Source of the DNA: GH45 sp046704385
GTDB taxonomy: Bacteria; Bacteroidota; Bacteroidia; Bacteroidales; SZUA-534
NCBI GenBank assembly: GCA_046704385.1
Contig: JBJKSB010000076.1
Span: 1-64,000, forward strand
DNA: 64,000 nt
Reading direction: 5' to 3'
In this document: positions 8,301 through 16,958 of the stretch, in pieces
Position numbering within the stretch: position 1 is the stretch's first letter
Layout: every line of letters begins with the position of its first letter
Translations under genes and position numbers: made by a program
The notes under the pieces: generated by a model
What the model saw: only the letters and a program-made list of their open reading frames with translations
Databases searched by the model: none
What the model was told of the DNA's origin: nothing

Positions 8301-9266
8301 TTACTTTTCACCTACAATCAGCCAGGCTTCGCCTAAACCGCGCATATAAACCTTACACTCAATTTGTGCGTTGTCACGTAAATATTTGCTAAGGTTATTT
8401 ACAAATGTACGGGTATCCATGGCTCTTTCTTTGCCATTTCTTTCATACATCATTGGGATACGAACCTGTTCAAAACGCATCATATTCTCAGTTGCATCAC
8501 TCAGACTATAGCGTCCCTGCACAGTATTGTCAGCTATCCAGTCTTCAATATGAATACTCAATTGATCAGAATTACCGTTAATATCATAATCATCTTCAAG
8601 GCTAATCCCGGCATTTTCGAAAGTTTTTACCATAATTTTAACTTCACGGCCATTGGTAAACATATCTTCAAAATGAGCCATCAAACGTCCGTTAAATTCA
8701 TCCATATAGCTCAACACGGCTTCTTCCAACAAAAGATCAGGAGTTGCGGCTGAACTCGGTTCACCGCTACCTGAAGCTGAAGCGACATTCTTGCCCGTAT
8801 AAGCATCTAAACCATTGAGTGTAAAAACAATATACTTCCTGGGGCCTTGTTGTTTAATTTGAAAATCAAGATCCATGATAATGTCAGCTTTAGCAGTACG
8901 CTTTAACACATCGATAGGAGATTCTGTAATTGCAGAACCGGAGGAACTACTAGTGAGCATGCTGGTTTCGGCAGACTCAGCTGCAATGTTTTTCAGTTCC
9001 TGTTCAAGATCTTTCAACGGAAAACCACGATCGGCCATAATTCCGCTCATTTTTGAAATAACCAAACGCAGATCAGCATCGTTCTGAAGTGCTTTTTTAT
9101 AGTCGGGCAATTCCACTTGTGTTCCCTGGTTATCAAATGTCATTTTAAAATCGTGGCCTATACAATACCTGTCACTTGGTACTACCATAATGGTAGGTTT
9201 TTTTGCTTGTGAAAAAGCTGAAACAGCCAAAACACAAATTATTATTAATGATGCTAATTTTTTCAT
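8301..9266 (-). CDS. Exported DUF6175-like protein
   Basis: A 321-residue protein with signal peptide MKKLASLIIICVLAVSAFSQ. The mature start KKPTIMVVPSDRYC resembles the family I know as DUF6175 in Bacteroidales; the assignment is from memory of the motif. The core (LKRTAKADIIMDLDFQIKQQG... LNGLDAYTGKNVAS) again recalls CsgG/LpoB-type lipoprotein domains, which have a terminal strand describing an attribute 'of TGK'. ATG 9266 fits the signal peptide better than the upstream in-frame Met. Function unknown. Confidence 0.65.
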   Translation of the reverse strand: MKKLASLIIICVLAVSAFSQAKKPTIMVVPSDRYCIGHDFKMTFDNQGTQVELPDYKKALQNDADLRLVISKMSGIMADRGFPLKDLEQELKNIAAESAETSMLTSSSSGSAITESPIDVLKRTAKADIIMDLDFQIKQQGPRKYIVFTLNGLDAYTGKNVASASGSGEPSSAATPDLLLEEAVLSYMDEFNGRLMAHFEDMFTNGREVKIMVKTFENAGISLEDDYDINGNSDQLSIHIEDWIADNTVQGRYSLSDATENMMRFEQVRIPMMYERNGKERAMDTRTFVNNLSKYLRDNAQIECKVYMRGLGEAWLIVGEK

Positions 9267-9302
9267 AATATATGGTTTGTTAAAGTTCAACTCTGTAAGT
9301 AA

Positions 9303-9836
9303 TTAAAATCCCGCGTCCAGTTTACGTGCAATACCCTCATCTTCAAGATATTTGCGCAATTCGTCGAATGCAACCGAAACTGTAACTGCAACTTTATAGC
9401 CCTTTTTCATTTTAATCCTGTCGTCGCCTGAAGGTGGAGCATCGCTGCTAAGATTTACATACTGCAAATATTTACCTCCCGGCTCAAAAAACTTTTCAAA
9501 AAAATCGGCATATTTATCTGGTGCATTGCTATCTGTAACTATTGGCGGAGTTTTGGCGGCCCTTCCGTTACTTGCAGCCGGGAATCCTTTAAAAATAGCA
9601 CAGGCAATAGCCAATTCTTTTGCATTGTGTGTGGCATCCTCAGGTTTTTTGCCGTAGCCCCAAACTTTAACCAGTTTGGTACCATCAACACCAACAGCAA
9701 TTGTAGCTACTTCATAGTTATAGGCACTGTTGTATTCCATTTTACGAACTTTATTTCGCGATTGGGAATGTAATGATGTGCTGGCAACAAAAACCATTGC
9801 CAAAATCAGAGTAATAATTTTTGTCAGACTTTTCAT
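9303..9836 (-). CDS. Exported protein of unknown function (LPP20/FlgT-like pattern)
   Basis: A 177-residue protein with a signal peptide ending near SLHSQ. It has a pattern seen in LPP20/FlgT-like periplasmic domains: a strand followed by DATHNAKELAIACAIFKG, and a C-terminal helix after VAVTVSVAFDELRKYLED. This resemblance is weak. It sits 46 bases after the barrel gene and 36 bases before the DUF6175-like gene, in the same direction, so it is probably cotranscribed. Confidence 0.55.
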   Translation of the reverse strand: MKSLTKIITLILAMVFVASTSLHSQSRNKVRKMEYNSAYNYEVATIAVGVDGTKLVKVWGYGKKPEDATHNAKELAIACAIFKGFPAASNGRAAKTPPIVTDSNAPDKYADFFEKFFEPGGKYLQYVNLSSDAPPSGDDRIKMKKGYKVAVTVSVAFDELRKYLEDEGIARKLDAGF

Positions 9837-9882
9837 AGTTATAGTATTAGTTAATCAATTAAAATTCTTTGAATCAGAAATG

Positions 9883-11619
9883 TTAAAACTCTATTCTTAC
9901 GCCAAAATCGAGCGACAAACCACTACGGCCATTAAAAATATCGGTATAGGCTACTCCAAGACTGTTACGGTCCTTATCGTAGGCATCACCAAAAGGTGTG
10001 TAAATATTTACACCTCCTATAATCTGGAACCAATTAACCAGATTCATTGAAGCAAAAGCCCCTAATGCAATAAAATCTGTTCCAATATTTTGATCATCAG
10101 ACAGACCGTAATCGGTCCTCCAGTCATCTGAAGTTGCTGTTTCCATGCCATAAGAGATGTATGGTGATATGGAAAAGTTGCGGGCAAAATACCAACCTTT
10201 CGAAAGTCCTACTTGTAATCTGGTGAAAGTCATATCATAAGTACCAGAGTACAAGGTTGATCCCAGATTATATTCTGCTGTCTGAATATGCATGGTACCA
10301 AAAATTTTTACCTGGGTTAGTCCTAAATCCATTATTCTTCCGGTTAAAACTCCAATGTTGCCCTCAGCTTTAATAAATCCGCCTCCCATATTGCCTGAAG
10401 ACATCCCGCCGGATATACCGATACCCATGTCGTTCCGTTGTTGCAACAACATACCGGCCATTAATGCCCTTCCGGAAGTTTGGTAAAAGGTTGTGTACAA
10501 ATCAGAATTACCGGTAGCAACCTGTTTATTATCTACCACTTTCTTTGCTCTCACAACACCTTTGCGCTTTGCTTTAGTATCACCATTGCTTTTCTGTTCA
10601 AATTCGTACACAAAATATCTTTGTTCGGTATACAATCCTTCTTTTCTTCCAATTTTTGCTTTTAATGGGCTTGATCCATATAGTGGTGTTTTTACCCTGA
10701 ATTCTTCCACTTTACGTTCAATATCAAAAATTGCATTTGTAATACCGGTATTAATCATTTTTTGAAATAATTCATCGCGGGTCAGCTGTTTTGGAGGAGC
10801 CAGTATTTCACCCTGATTGTATTGCGATCCATCGGCATCGCCGGAAGCTACAGTTATAAATGAGATGGGGAACCGTGCATTGTCAAATTTTTCCTTTTTT
10901 GCAGCAATAGTTGCAGCATCATCGTCATCATAAATCCACATGTCATTATAAAACTCATCTATTATGCTGTCAGCAAAGTTTATTTTATAAAGATAAGCTG
11001 TAACTTCACCTTCCCATCCATTCTTTCTCCTTTTTACCGGTTCATAGTCCGTACCCATTTTTTTTGCCAATGCTTTTTTAGCAGCATCCTGTTTGTCGTA
11101 TTTCTCAGCCATATCTTCAATTTTATTGAATGCCAGCACTAGAATATAGCTATGGTTTAGTAAAATTTCACCTGCATCTTTAACTTTTGCTAAACCCAGT
11201 TTACTTCCTGAGGCTTGCTTTATTTCATCATCCGTAGCATTATACAAGCCCCTGTCATAAATAACATTCATACTCATCTTACCATCGTCAGTTCTCGAAA
11301 ACCATTTTGCAATAATTTCATTAGGAATGTGATTGTCTTTTAAAGCAGATTCAACAGCTTTAGAACTGGTTTGAGAAGATATGTATCGTGTTGTCAAGAG
11401 GTTATCATCAAACTTACCCGGAATTACAATTCCTGATGATGCCTGTTTTAGATCGGATATAAATTTATTATTGTTATCAAGAACAATAACTGTTAAGGCA
11501 TTTCGGTTATATTCTGTACTTACTTTACCTGTTTTTGAAGTTGCATCCTGAACATTTTGTGTAAAACCTACATAAATACCCGCGAATAAAAAAAATAAAA
11601 AAGTGGAAAGATCTCTCAT
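9883..11619 (-). CDS. Outer-membrane beta-barrel protein with novel N-terminal domain
   Basis: A 578-residue exported protein. The N-terminus is a signal peptide (to about residue 20). Residues about 40-340 form a globular part that I cannot place (ALTVIVLDNNNKF, the SYILVLAFNKIEDM strand, a Lys-rich stretch). From about 375 to the end there are alternating amphipathic strands, Gly/aromatic pairs and a terminal Phe (LSLDFGVRIEF), the hallmark of an outer-membrane barrel recognised by the BAM complex. First gene of the leftward four-gene set, so it likely anchors that system in the outer membrane. Confidence 0.7.
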   Translation of the reverse strand: MRDLSTFLFFLFAGIYVGFTQNVQDATSKTGKVSTEYNRNALTVIVLDNNNKFISDLKQASSGIVIPGKFDDNLLTTRYISSQTSSKAVESALKDNHIPNEIIAKWFSRTDDGKMSMNVIYDRGLYNATDDEIKQASGSKLGLAKVKDAGEILLNHSYILVLAFNKIEDMAEKYDKQDAAKKALAKKMGTDYEPVKRRKNGWEGEVTAYLYKINFADSIIDEFYNDMWIYDDDDAATIAAKKEKFDNARFPISFITVASGDADGSQYNQGEILAPPKQLTRDELFQKMINTGITNAIFDIERKVEEFRVKTPLYGSSPLKAKIGRKEGLYTEQRYFVYEFEQKSNGDTKAKRKGVVRAKKVVDNKQVATGNSDLYTTFYQTSGRALMAGMLLQQRNDMGIGISGGMSSGNMGGGFIKAEGNIGVLTGRIMDLGLTQVKIFGTMHIQTAEYNLGSTLYSGTYDMTFTRLQVGLSKGWYFARNFSISPYISYGMETATSDDWRTDYGLSDDQNIGTDFIALGAFASMNLVNWFQIIGGVNIYTPFGDAYDKDRNSLGVAYTDIFNGRSGLSLDFGVRIEF

Positions 11620-11650
11620 GGAACAATATTTAAGTTATAACATCAATGAT

Positions 11651-11658
11651 CAAATATA
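11651..11658 (-). promoter_or_regulatory. Candidate -7 promoter element of the envelope cassette
   Basis: TATATTTG on the minus strand fits TAnnTTTG and lies 32 bases before the ATG at 11619. No clear TTTG at the -33 position, so support is partial. Confidence 0.35.
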
Positions 11659-11864
11659 CAAATATGTTTTGGCTTATAAATTAAATTAAATGTACTTTAA
11701 TTTAACAAAATCAAAAAACCGTAAAATCCATAAACACTGCATTTATAGATATTTAAAATGCTATTCGAATTACACCTCAACACGGAACAGGTTATTTTAT
11801 GATTTTTATCAGTTTAATACAGATTTAAATCAGTTAATTGCATGGTTTAACGCATCTGTTTATT
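11659..11864. other. AT-rich intergenic segment
   Basis: Very AT-rich spacer between the envelope cassette and the candidate small RNA. A 62-codon open frame at 11690-11878 has no credible start context or protein-like composition and is not called. Confidence 0.5.
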
Positions 11865-11896
11865 TTTGGCCAAAATAGTGACGGCGGCTATATTTG
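11865..11896 (+). promoter_or_regulatory. Consensus Bacteroidota promoter of the candidate small RNA
   Basis: TTTG (11865-11868), a 20-base spacer, then TATATTTG (11889-11896). Both boxes and the spacing fit the known Bacteroidota housekeeping consensus, and this is the cleanest promoter in the window. There is no protein-coding gene downstream on this strand. Confidence 0.65.
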
Positions 11897-11901
11897 TAGT
11901 G

Positions 11902-12115
11902 TCAAAAGGTTATAGTTCTTTGAAATGCTTGTTGTAGGGTCTCTTCACATATACTGTAATGCTATAACCTCTCTTCTTTTAGGGCTACAGTAATTTTTTT
12001 CATGGGTTAATTAATTTGGTTGAATAATATTGGACAATAGCCCTTCAACAAGCTTTCTTTTGATTACAAACTACTTATAATATATTTCAAGGCTTCAGAT
12101 TGAAGTCTTTTTTTT
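11902..12115 (+). ncRNA. Candidate structured small RNA (about 170-215 nt)
   Basis: An ORF-free segment between a consensus promoter and an intrinsic terminator. Long-range pairing joins the two ends: TCAAAAG (11902-11908) with CTTTTGA (12057-12063), and GCTTGTTGTAGGG (11927-11939) with CCCTTCAACAAGC (12041-12053), 12 of 13 matched. Inside, TACTGTA (11952-11958) pairs with TACAGTA (11986-11992). GGTTATAG (11908-11915) could alternatively pair with CTATAACC (11962-11969). A single long irregular hairpin of this length with an open middle resembles 6S RNA, but I see no conserved sequence that proves it. tmRNA, RNase P RNA and SRP RNA signatures are absent. Confidence 0.5.
12091..12115 (+). terminator. 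Intrinsic terminator on the plus strand
   Basis: GGCTTCA / TGAAGTC stem (one G-U pair) with a three-base loop, followed by eight T. No rightward gene precedes it, which supports a non-coding transcript from 11.9 kb. Confidence 0.75.
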
Positions 12116-12380
12116 GCCCGTTAGTTAACAGGTTCTGATTAAAGAGAATTATCCACGGGTTATTTTAAAGCAATTAAAATCATTGAACAATGGGCTAAAG
12201 CCTAGGGAAAGGTAAGGATAAGAGTTTTAAACCGTCAGCTGAAGCAGACGGTAAAGTTGATACCTTGAAACATTGTCTGATATTGTGCAATATCTATTTG
12301 AAATTCAGGAATATGAAAATTTATTGCTCATTTACAAAAAGCTTGTGAGCTTAATAAAATAATATCTCCAAACTGCAGAT
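12116..12380. other. Intergenic region with several small hairpins
   Basis: Contains GGCTAAAGCC, CCGTC...GACGG (12232-12251), the near-palindrome GATATTGTGCAATATC (12279-12294) and AAGCT...AGCTT (about 12340). No ORF or known RNA recognised; it lies downstream of the bat operon. Confidence 0.4.
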
Positions 12381-12409
12381 AAAAAAAGCCGGACTTGTTA
12401 AATCCGGCT
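12381..12409 (-). terminator. Terminator of the moxR-bat operon
   Basis: On the minus strand AGCCGGA / TCCGGCT pairs around a nine-base loop and runs into seven T. It lies 24 bases beyond the batE stop. Confidence 0.85.
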
Positions 12410-12432
12410 CATCCCAAAAAGAAATGTTATAA

Positions 12433-13197
12433 TTAAATTATGATTAAATCCGTTTCCTTTATCCAACCTTCGTTTCCGTCAGAAAGTTTTATCTCCCGCC
12501 AATCGCCTAATTTATCGGTTACCTTCACTTTAAGACCTTCGTGAATAAGAAATAAATCGGTTCCACCATCAGAAGGTGAACTTTTTACGGTAATCGATGG
12601 TGTTAAAACAATAGCATCTGGTTCATTTTCAGCTACCCAATATTGCTTTCGCGAAAAATTAAATGAAATAGCCGAACCAATAAGCAACAACACCCCGATC
12701 CAAAAGCTGAATTGCCTTGCCAAAGGTACTTGCGAAAGAAAAAACACAACAAACCCGGCCAAACTTATTACAAATAATCCCATGCTGATAACACCCCATG
12801 TATTTGAGGATAACAGCCTCATGAAATTCTTCCACCACGAACTTAAAAAGAATTCAGGTATATTATCAATTTTATCTACCACGTGAGTATTGGCTAATCG
12901 TAAATTAAAATCAATATCTTCATCCTGGGGATTAAGTTTTTTGGCCCGTTCATAGTTCAGGATAGCATAAGGTATTTTATTTGATTTATAATAAGCATTT
13001 CCTAAATTATAATAAAGTTCAGCTGACTCATAACCCTTTTTAATGATAGACTCGTATGCTGCAATGGCTTTTTCAAATTCATTATTTGAATAATAGGTGG
13101 CGGCTGAGTCGAGCAATTGAGTTGGCTGCGCATGAGTATCAAACCCATGCAAAAGCAGTAAACCCATTAAAACCGGTAATATAAATAGTCTGTTCAT
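12433..13197 (-). CDS. batE: BatE: TPR and SH3-domain membrane protein
   Basis: A 254-residue protein: signal peptide (MNRLFILPVLMGLLLLHGFDTHAQ), TPR repeats (about 30-110: ELYYNLGNAYYKSNKIPYAILNYERAKKLNP), two membrane helices (about 135-180), and a C-terminal bacterial SH3 domain (VKSSPSDGGTDLFLIHEGLKV...GWIKETDL). This order is that of BatE in Bacteroidota aerotolerance operons. ATG 13197 is chosen because it starts the signal peptide and leaves a four-base gap after batD; the longer frame would overlap batD. Last gene of the operon; the role is presumed to be in envelope or oxidative-stress tolerance, as for Bat proteins generally. Confidence 0.85.
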   Translation of the reverse strand: MNRLFILPVLMGLLLLHGFDTHAQPTQLLDSAATYYSNNEFEKAIAAYESIIKKGYESAELYYNLGNAYYKSNKIPYAILNYERAKKLNPQDEDIDFNLRLANTHVVDKIDNIPEFFLSSWWKNFMRLLSSNTWGVISMGLFVISLAGFVVFFLSQVPLARQFSFWIGVLLLIGSAISFNFSRKQYWVAENEPDAIVLTPSITVKSSPSDGGTDLFLIHEGLKVKVTDKLGDWREIKLSDGNEGWIKETDLIII

Positions 13198-13201
13198 TAT
13201 C

Positions 13202-15049
13202 TTATTTAATTTTTTGATCAAGCTTTGAAATCAATTGTACTGCTTTTTTATAGATATCTTCCATACCTCCCGAAACAGCAGCCGGAGCAAATCGTGCAAA
13301 TTCGCAGGCATCAAGCAATTGCATTAAAGTTTGTATGCTGTCCACATCTACCTTACGGCGCTCTAATATTTCAGTTACATTATCTTTTGACAAACTTGCT
13401 ACAGGTATTACAAGCTTATCACTTAAATAACCCCAAATAGCTTTAAGAACTTCATCATAAAATTTCTCATCTATTTTTTGTTTCATGTACCCGGCAGCTT
13501 TCTTCAACCGCTTTTGAGATACCCGGTTTGCTTTGCGGTTTTTCACTTTAGCCTGGTTGGCATTTTGTTTTATCTGACGACGACGCACCAGGATAATCAA
13601 GAAGAATAAGAACAATGAGCCAAGGTAAACTAAAAAGAATAACAAGCTACCATACAAAGGTTTAACAATCCTTTTTAACTGTGTATCCTTTTTCAGGTAC
13701 CTGATATCTTTTCCAATATATTTAACATCTTCCTTGGTAAGACCCTGAACTACACCCGAACTCATTTCAGCATCACCACTACCTTTTTCAACTTTAATTT
13801 CAAATTCTTTTGACGTTATGGTTTTGTAGGTTTTTGTAGAGGTATCGAAATAACTGAATGTAATTGGTGCAATCCGGTAATTACCTGCATATCGCGGAAT
13901 AAATAAATATTCAAAATTAATGTTGCCAATTACGCCTTCGTTGCTGGCTTTTGAATTTAAAGTAATTTTAGGATCATAAACATCAATATCAGGAGGAAAA
14001 TCAACTTTTAATGGCTTAATAAGTTTCAGATTACCATTTCCTGAGATTTTAATATTTAAAGTTACAGCTTCGTTAGCCTTAACTCCTGTTTTATCTACAG
14101 CAGCGGTCATTTTAAATTTACCGACAGCCCCGTTAAAATCGGCAGGTTTGCCTTCGGGTAAAGGTAAAACATGAATGGTTGTTGGTTTACTGGCCACTTT
14201 GTAGGGAACCCTTTTATACGAACCACCAAAAAAATCATCAAACGGATTATTGCTTCTCACCCGTTCCTGTGTGATCAGGGTGATTTCAAACGGATCGATC
14301 ACAATATCGCCCGACCGTTGCGGAAAAAGCAATACTTTTTTAAATAATCCCACATCATAAACCTTACCGTTTACATTTTCACGATGTAATTGTATTTGCT
14401 GCGGTGATTCAATATCCTGGCTCCAAAATCCCGTAAAAGGCGGAAGCTTGATATCATCAAAACCCGATAAACTCTTTTGTGTATAAACTTTTATTTCAGC
14501 AATTAAATTTTCTCCCTGATAAAGTGTCTTACGGTTTACATTTACCGCAACAAATAAACTCTTGCCGTCAGCATTGGAAGGATCAGTTTGAATTGAACTA
14601 CCTCCTGAAGACCCCGATGAAGCAGAAGCTGCCTGTTGGCTATTGCCTTTAACCACCTCGATTGAAATTTCATTTGACTGATACTTCCGGCCTTTTACTT
14701 CAACCGAGGCCGCCGGTATAACCTGCTTACCCTCCGCTGAAGCCATTACCACATAAGTATAACTGTACGTTACACTCTGCGACATCTTTCCGTTCATAAT
14801 CTGAACACTGCTACTGGTAGAAACATTAGGCCCGGAAAGAACCCTGAAATTCTCCAGATTGGGTTCCTGAAAGTTGCTACCTTTCGCATTTAAGGTATAT
14901 GAAATACGGAATTGTTCGCCTAATTCAACTACCCTTGGAGCCGAAGCCTGGAATGAAACATTCTGGGCCAAAACAGTCCAGCCTGAAAACAGGAAAGGAA
15001 TTAAAGCCCAGAGGAACTTATATTTTTTCAACAATTTCATTTTAATCAT
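13202..15049 (-). CDS. batD: BatD: membrane-anchored beta-domain protein
   Basis: A 615-residue protein with signal peptide (to about residue 29, TVLAQ), a large periplasmic beta-sandwich region beginning VSFQASAPRVVELGEQFRISY, one membrane helix (about residues 460-482) and a cytoplasmic tail rich in Lys/Arg helices. The opening motif and the repeated immunoglobulin-like segments (GENLIAEIKVYTQKSL) are typical of BatD. An alternative start three codons in is possible. Downstream it almost abuts batE; upstream it is 57 bases from batC. Confidence 0.9.
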   Translation of the reverse strand: MIKMKLLKKYKFLWALIPFLFSGWTVLAQNVSFQASAPRVVELGEQFRISYTLNAKGSNFQEPNLENFRVLSGPNVSTSSSVQIMNGKMSQSVTYSYTYVVMASAEGKQVIPAASVEVKGRKYQSNEISIEVVKGNSQQAASASSGSSGGSSIQTDPSNADGKSLFVAVNVNRKTLYQGENLIAEIKVYTQKSLSGFDDIKLPPFTGFWSQDIESPQQIQLHRENVNGKVYDVGLFKKVLLFPQRSGDIVIDPFEITLITQERVRSNNPFDDFFGGSYKRVPYKVASKPTTIHVLPLPEGKPADFNGAVGKFKMTAAVDKTGVKANEAVTLNIKISGNGNLKLIKPLKVDFPPDIDVYDPKITLNSKASNEGVIGNINFEYLFIPRYAGNYRIAPITFSYFDTSTKTYKTITSKEFEIKVEKGSGDAEMSSGVVQGLTKEDVKYIGKDIRYLKKDTQLKRIVKPLYGSLLFFLVYLGSLFLFFLIILVRRRQIKQNANQAKVKNRKANRVSQKRLKKAAGYMKQKIDEKFYDEVLKAIWGYLSDKLVIPVASLSKDNVTEILERRKVDVDSIQTLMQLLDACEFARFAPAAVSGGMEDIYKKAVQLISKLDQKIK

Positions 15050-15106
15050 CGCGTATATTCAGTATGTTAAATTTCAATGCCAAAGATAAACTTTCTAATT
15101 ATTCTG

Positions 15107-15880
15107 CTACCAATCTTTTTCTATGGTTCTTTTTCTAGGTTGAACTTTTTGTTTTTGAACCTTTTCCTGAACCTGTTTTTCATCATTCTGAAGTGCATCT
15201 AAAATACGCATAGCATCTTCTTTTGATATTTGGTTTTGCTTTTGATCATTTTGCTGCTGTTGTTGTTGCTGTTGATCTTTCTGTTGCTGATCCTTATTTT
15301 GCTGATCCTTATTTTGCTGATCTTTATTTTGCTGATCCTTATTTTGTTGCTGTTGTTGCTGCTTATCCTTATTATCCTTGTCTTGCTTATCCTTATTCTG
15401 ATCTTTGTTTTGCTGCTGTTGCTGTTTTAACTTATCCTGTGCCCAGGCAAGGTTATACTTTGTTTCTAAATCATTCGGATTATTCCGTAAGCTGTTTTTA
15501 TAAGCCTCAATGGCCTCCGACAATTTTTTTGATTGTAAAAATGAATTTCCAAGGTTGTGAAAAGCTTTAGCAACCTCTTCTTTGTTTTTATTCTCCATAC
15601 CGGCTACAGCCTGATACTGTTTTATGGCATCATCAAATTTCTTCTGACGAAATAAAGAATTCCCCAGGTCATATGAAGCCTCCCAGTTATTAGGATTTTC
15701 GTCAAGCGCTTTTCGGTAATCAACTTCTGCAGCCTGATATTTTGTTGTATCGGTTTTGGTTGAATCAATAACAGCTTTTTTATATTCACGATTCCCCTGA
15801 CGAATATATTTACGCTCCTGTTGGGCATTTGCACTATATACACCAATCATCAACACCAATATAATCAATATTTTATTCAT
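15107..15880 (-). CDS. batC: BatC: TPR protein with Gln/Lys/Asp-rich tail
   Basis: A 257-residue exported protein: signal peptide (to SANAQ), two or three TPR units (about 40-150: NWEASYDLGNSLFRQKKFDDAIKQY), then a long low-complexity region of Gln, Lys, Asp and Asn containing DQQNK in tandem, and a conserved end IEKDW. This is the BatC arrangement. The start overlaps batB by eight bases and is preceded by AGCAGGAGGCAGG, a strong Shine-Dalgarno. The low-complexity part is encoded by 15-bp near-identical repeats and may vary in length. Confidence 0.88.
   Translation of the reverse strand: MNKILIILVLMIGVYSANAQQERKYIRQGNREYKKAVIDSTKTDTTKYQAAEVDYRKALDENPNNWEASYDLGNSLFRQKKFDDAIKQYQAVAGMENKNKEEVAKAFHNLGNSFLQSKKLSEAIEAYKNSLRNNPNDLETKYNLAWAQDKLKQQQQQNKDQNKDKQDKDNKDKQQQQQQNKDQQNKDQQNKDQQNKDQQQKDQQQQQQQQNDQKQNQISKEDAMRILDALQNDEKQVQEKVQKQKVQPRKRTIEKDW
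15283..15360. repeat. 15-bp coding tandem repeat in batC
   Basis: On the plus strand the unit TTTTGCTGATCCTTA recurs about four times with one or two changes, encoding DQQNK on the minus strand. Being a multiple of three, copy-number change would keep the frame. Confidence 0.75.
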
Positions 15881-16946
15881 TGTCCTGCCTCCTGCTTTTA
15901 AAGGTGTATAACGAATTTTTATTAAATAAATCCATCAAACTTAACCTGCTGTTTTTACGATACAGAATAAAAAACTCCGCAAACAACAGCAATAAAGCGA
16001 ATCCGATAAAGTACTGATATTGTTCTTCATATTCCGCATATACCTTTGTTTCCATCTCTGCCTTATTCATTTTGTTTAACTTATCGAATAAAGCATTCAA
16101 ACCGGTCTTTGTATTATTTGCCCGGATATATTCCCCTCCTCCAGCCACAGCTATCTGCTTCAGTGTGGTTTCATCAAGTTTTGATATAACAACATTTCCC
16201 TGTGCATCAGTACGATAATCTTTTTGCCCGTTCTGGTTGTATTGTGGTATCGGAGCCCCTTTCGACAATCCCATACCAATGGTATGAACAATAATTCCGG
16301 CCTGGTTGGCTTTTGTCGCCATATCAACAACATTTCCCTCGTGATTTTCACCATCAGTAATAATAATCAGGGCCTTGTTTTTATCATCACCCGGAGTAAA
16401 TGATTTCATTCCCAGTTCAATAGCCTGCCCAATAGCGGTTCCCTGGTTTGATACCAGTTTCGGCGTTATGGTAGACAAAAACATTTTAACAGCCTCATAA
16501 TCCGATGTCATAGGTAATTGAACAAAAGCATCACCCGCAAAAACTACCAGTGCAATTTTATCGTTGTGCAAACGGTCAACCAGTTTTGATATAGCCCGTT
16601 TGGCATTTTCGAGACGGTTTGGGGCAATATCTTCGGCCAACATACTGTTTGAAACATCAAGTGCTATAACCAATTCAATACCTTCGTGTTTAACGTCCTT
16701 GAGTTTGGTGCCGAATTCAGGTCCGGCCATGCCGATAATAACCAGCATTAATGCAGTTTCGACAATAATAAATTTAAGCCAGGGCTTAATCTTTGAAGCC
16801 TCTGGTGATAGGCCCTGAACCAACTCAGCATCACCAAATTCCTTTATGGCTTTGCGTTTACGCGACATGGCAATTAAAAATATAATCCCTAAAACTGGCA
16901 AAGCCACTAATAAGTATAAAAATTTTATATGTGCAAACTGAAACAT
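15873..16946 (-). CDS. batB: BatB: von Willebrand factor A membrane protein
   Basis: A 357-residue protein: two N-terminal membrane helices (about 8-27 and 58-78), a VWA domain with the metal-binding MIDAS motif DVSNS (in ALDVSNSMLAED), the conserved Thr in TSD and Asp in TDGENH, and a C-terminal membrane helix (QYFIGFALLLLFAEFFILY). It is paralogous to batA just upstream in transcription (12-base gap). The domain probably faces the periplasm and mediates Mg-dependent protein contact. Confidence 0.92.
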   Translation of the reverse strand: MFQFAHIKFLYLLVALPVLGIIFLIAMSRKRKAIKEFGDAELVQGLSPEASKIKPWLKFIIVETALMLVIIGMAGPEFGTKLKDVKHEGIELVIALDVSNSMLAEDIAPNRLENAKRAISKLVDRLHNDKIALVVFAGDAFVQLPMTSDYEAVKMFLSTITPKLVSNQGTAIGQAIELGMKSFTPGDDKNKALIIITDGENHEGNVVDMATKANQAGIIVHTIGMGLSKGAPIPQYNQNGQKDYRTDAQGNVVISKLDETTLKQIAVAGGGEYIRANNTKTGLNALFDKLNKMNKAEMETKVYAEYEEQYQYFIGFALLLLFAEFFILYRKNSRLSLMDLFNKNSLYTFKSRRQDNE

Positions 16947-16958
16947 CTTTTCAACTAT

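Noticed and set aside
11690..11878. 62-codon open frame
   Set aside because: AT-rich, no promoter or start signal before it, unnatural composition, and it runs into the promoter of the candidate small RNA.
11902..12115. tmRNA, RNase P or SRP RNA
   Set aside because: None of the conserved core sequences of these RNAs is present in the segment.
15230..15430. Leu/Ile-rich open frames antisense to batC
   Set aside because: They are a mirror image of the Gln/Lys/Asp codons of the batC tail, not a membrane protein.
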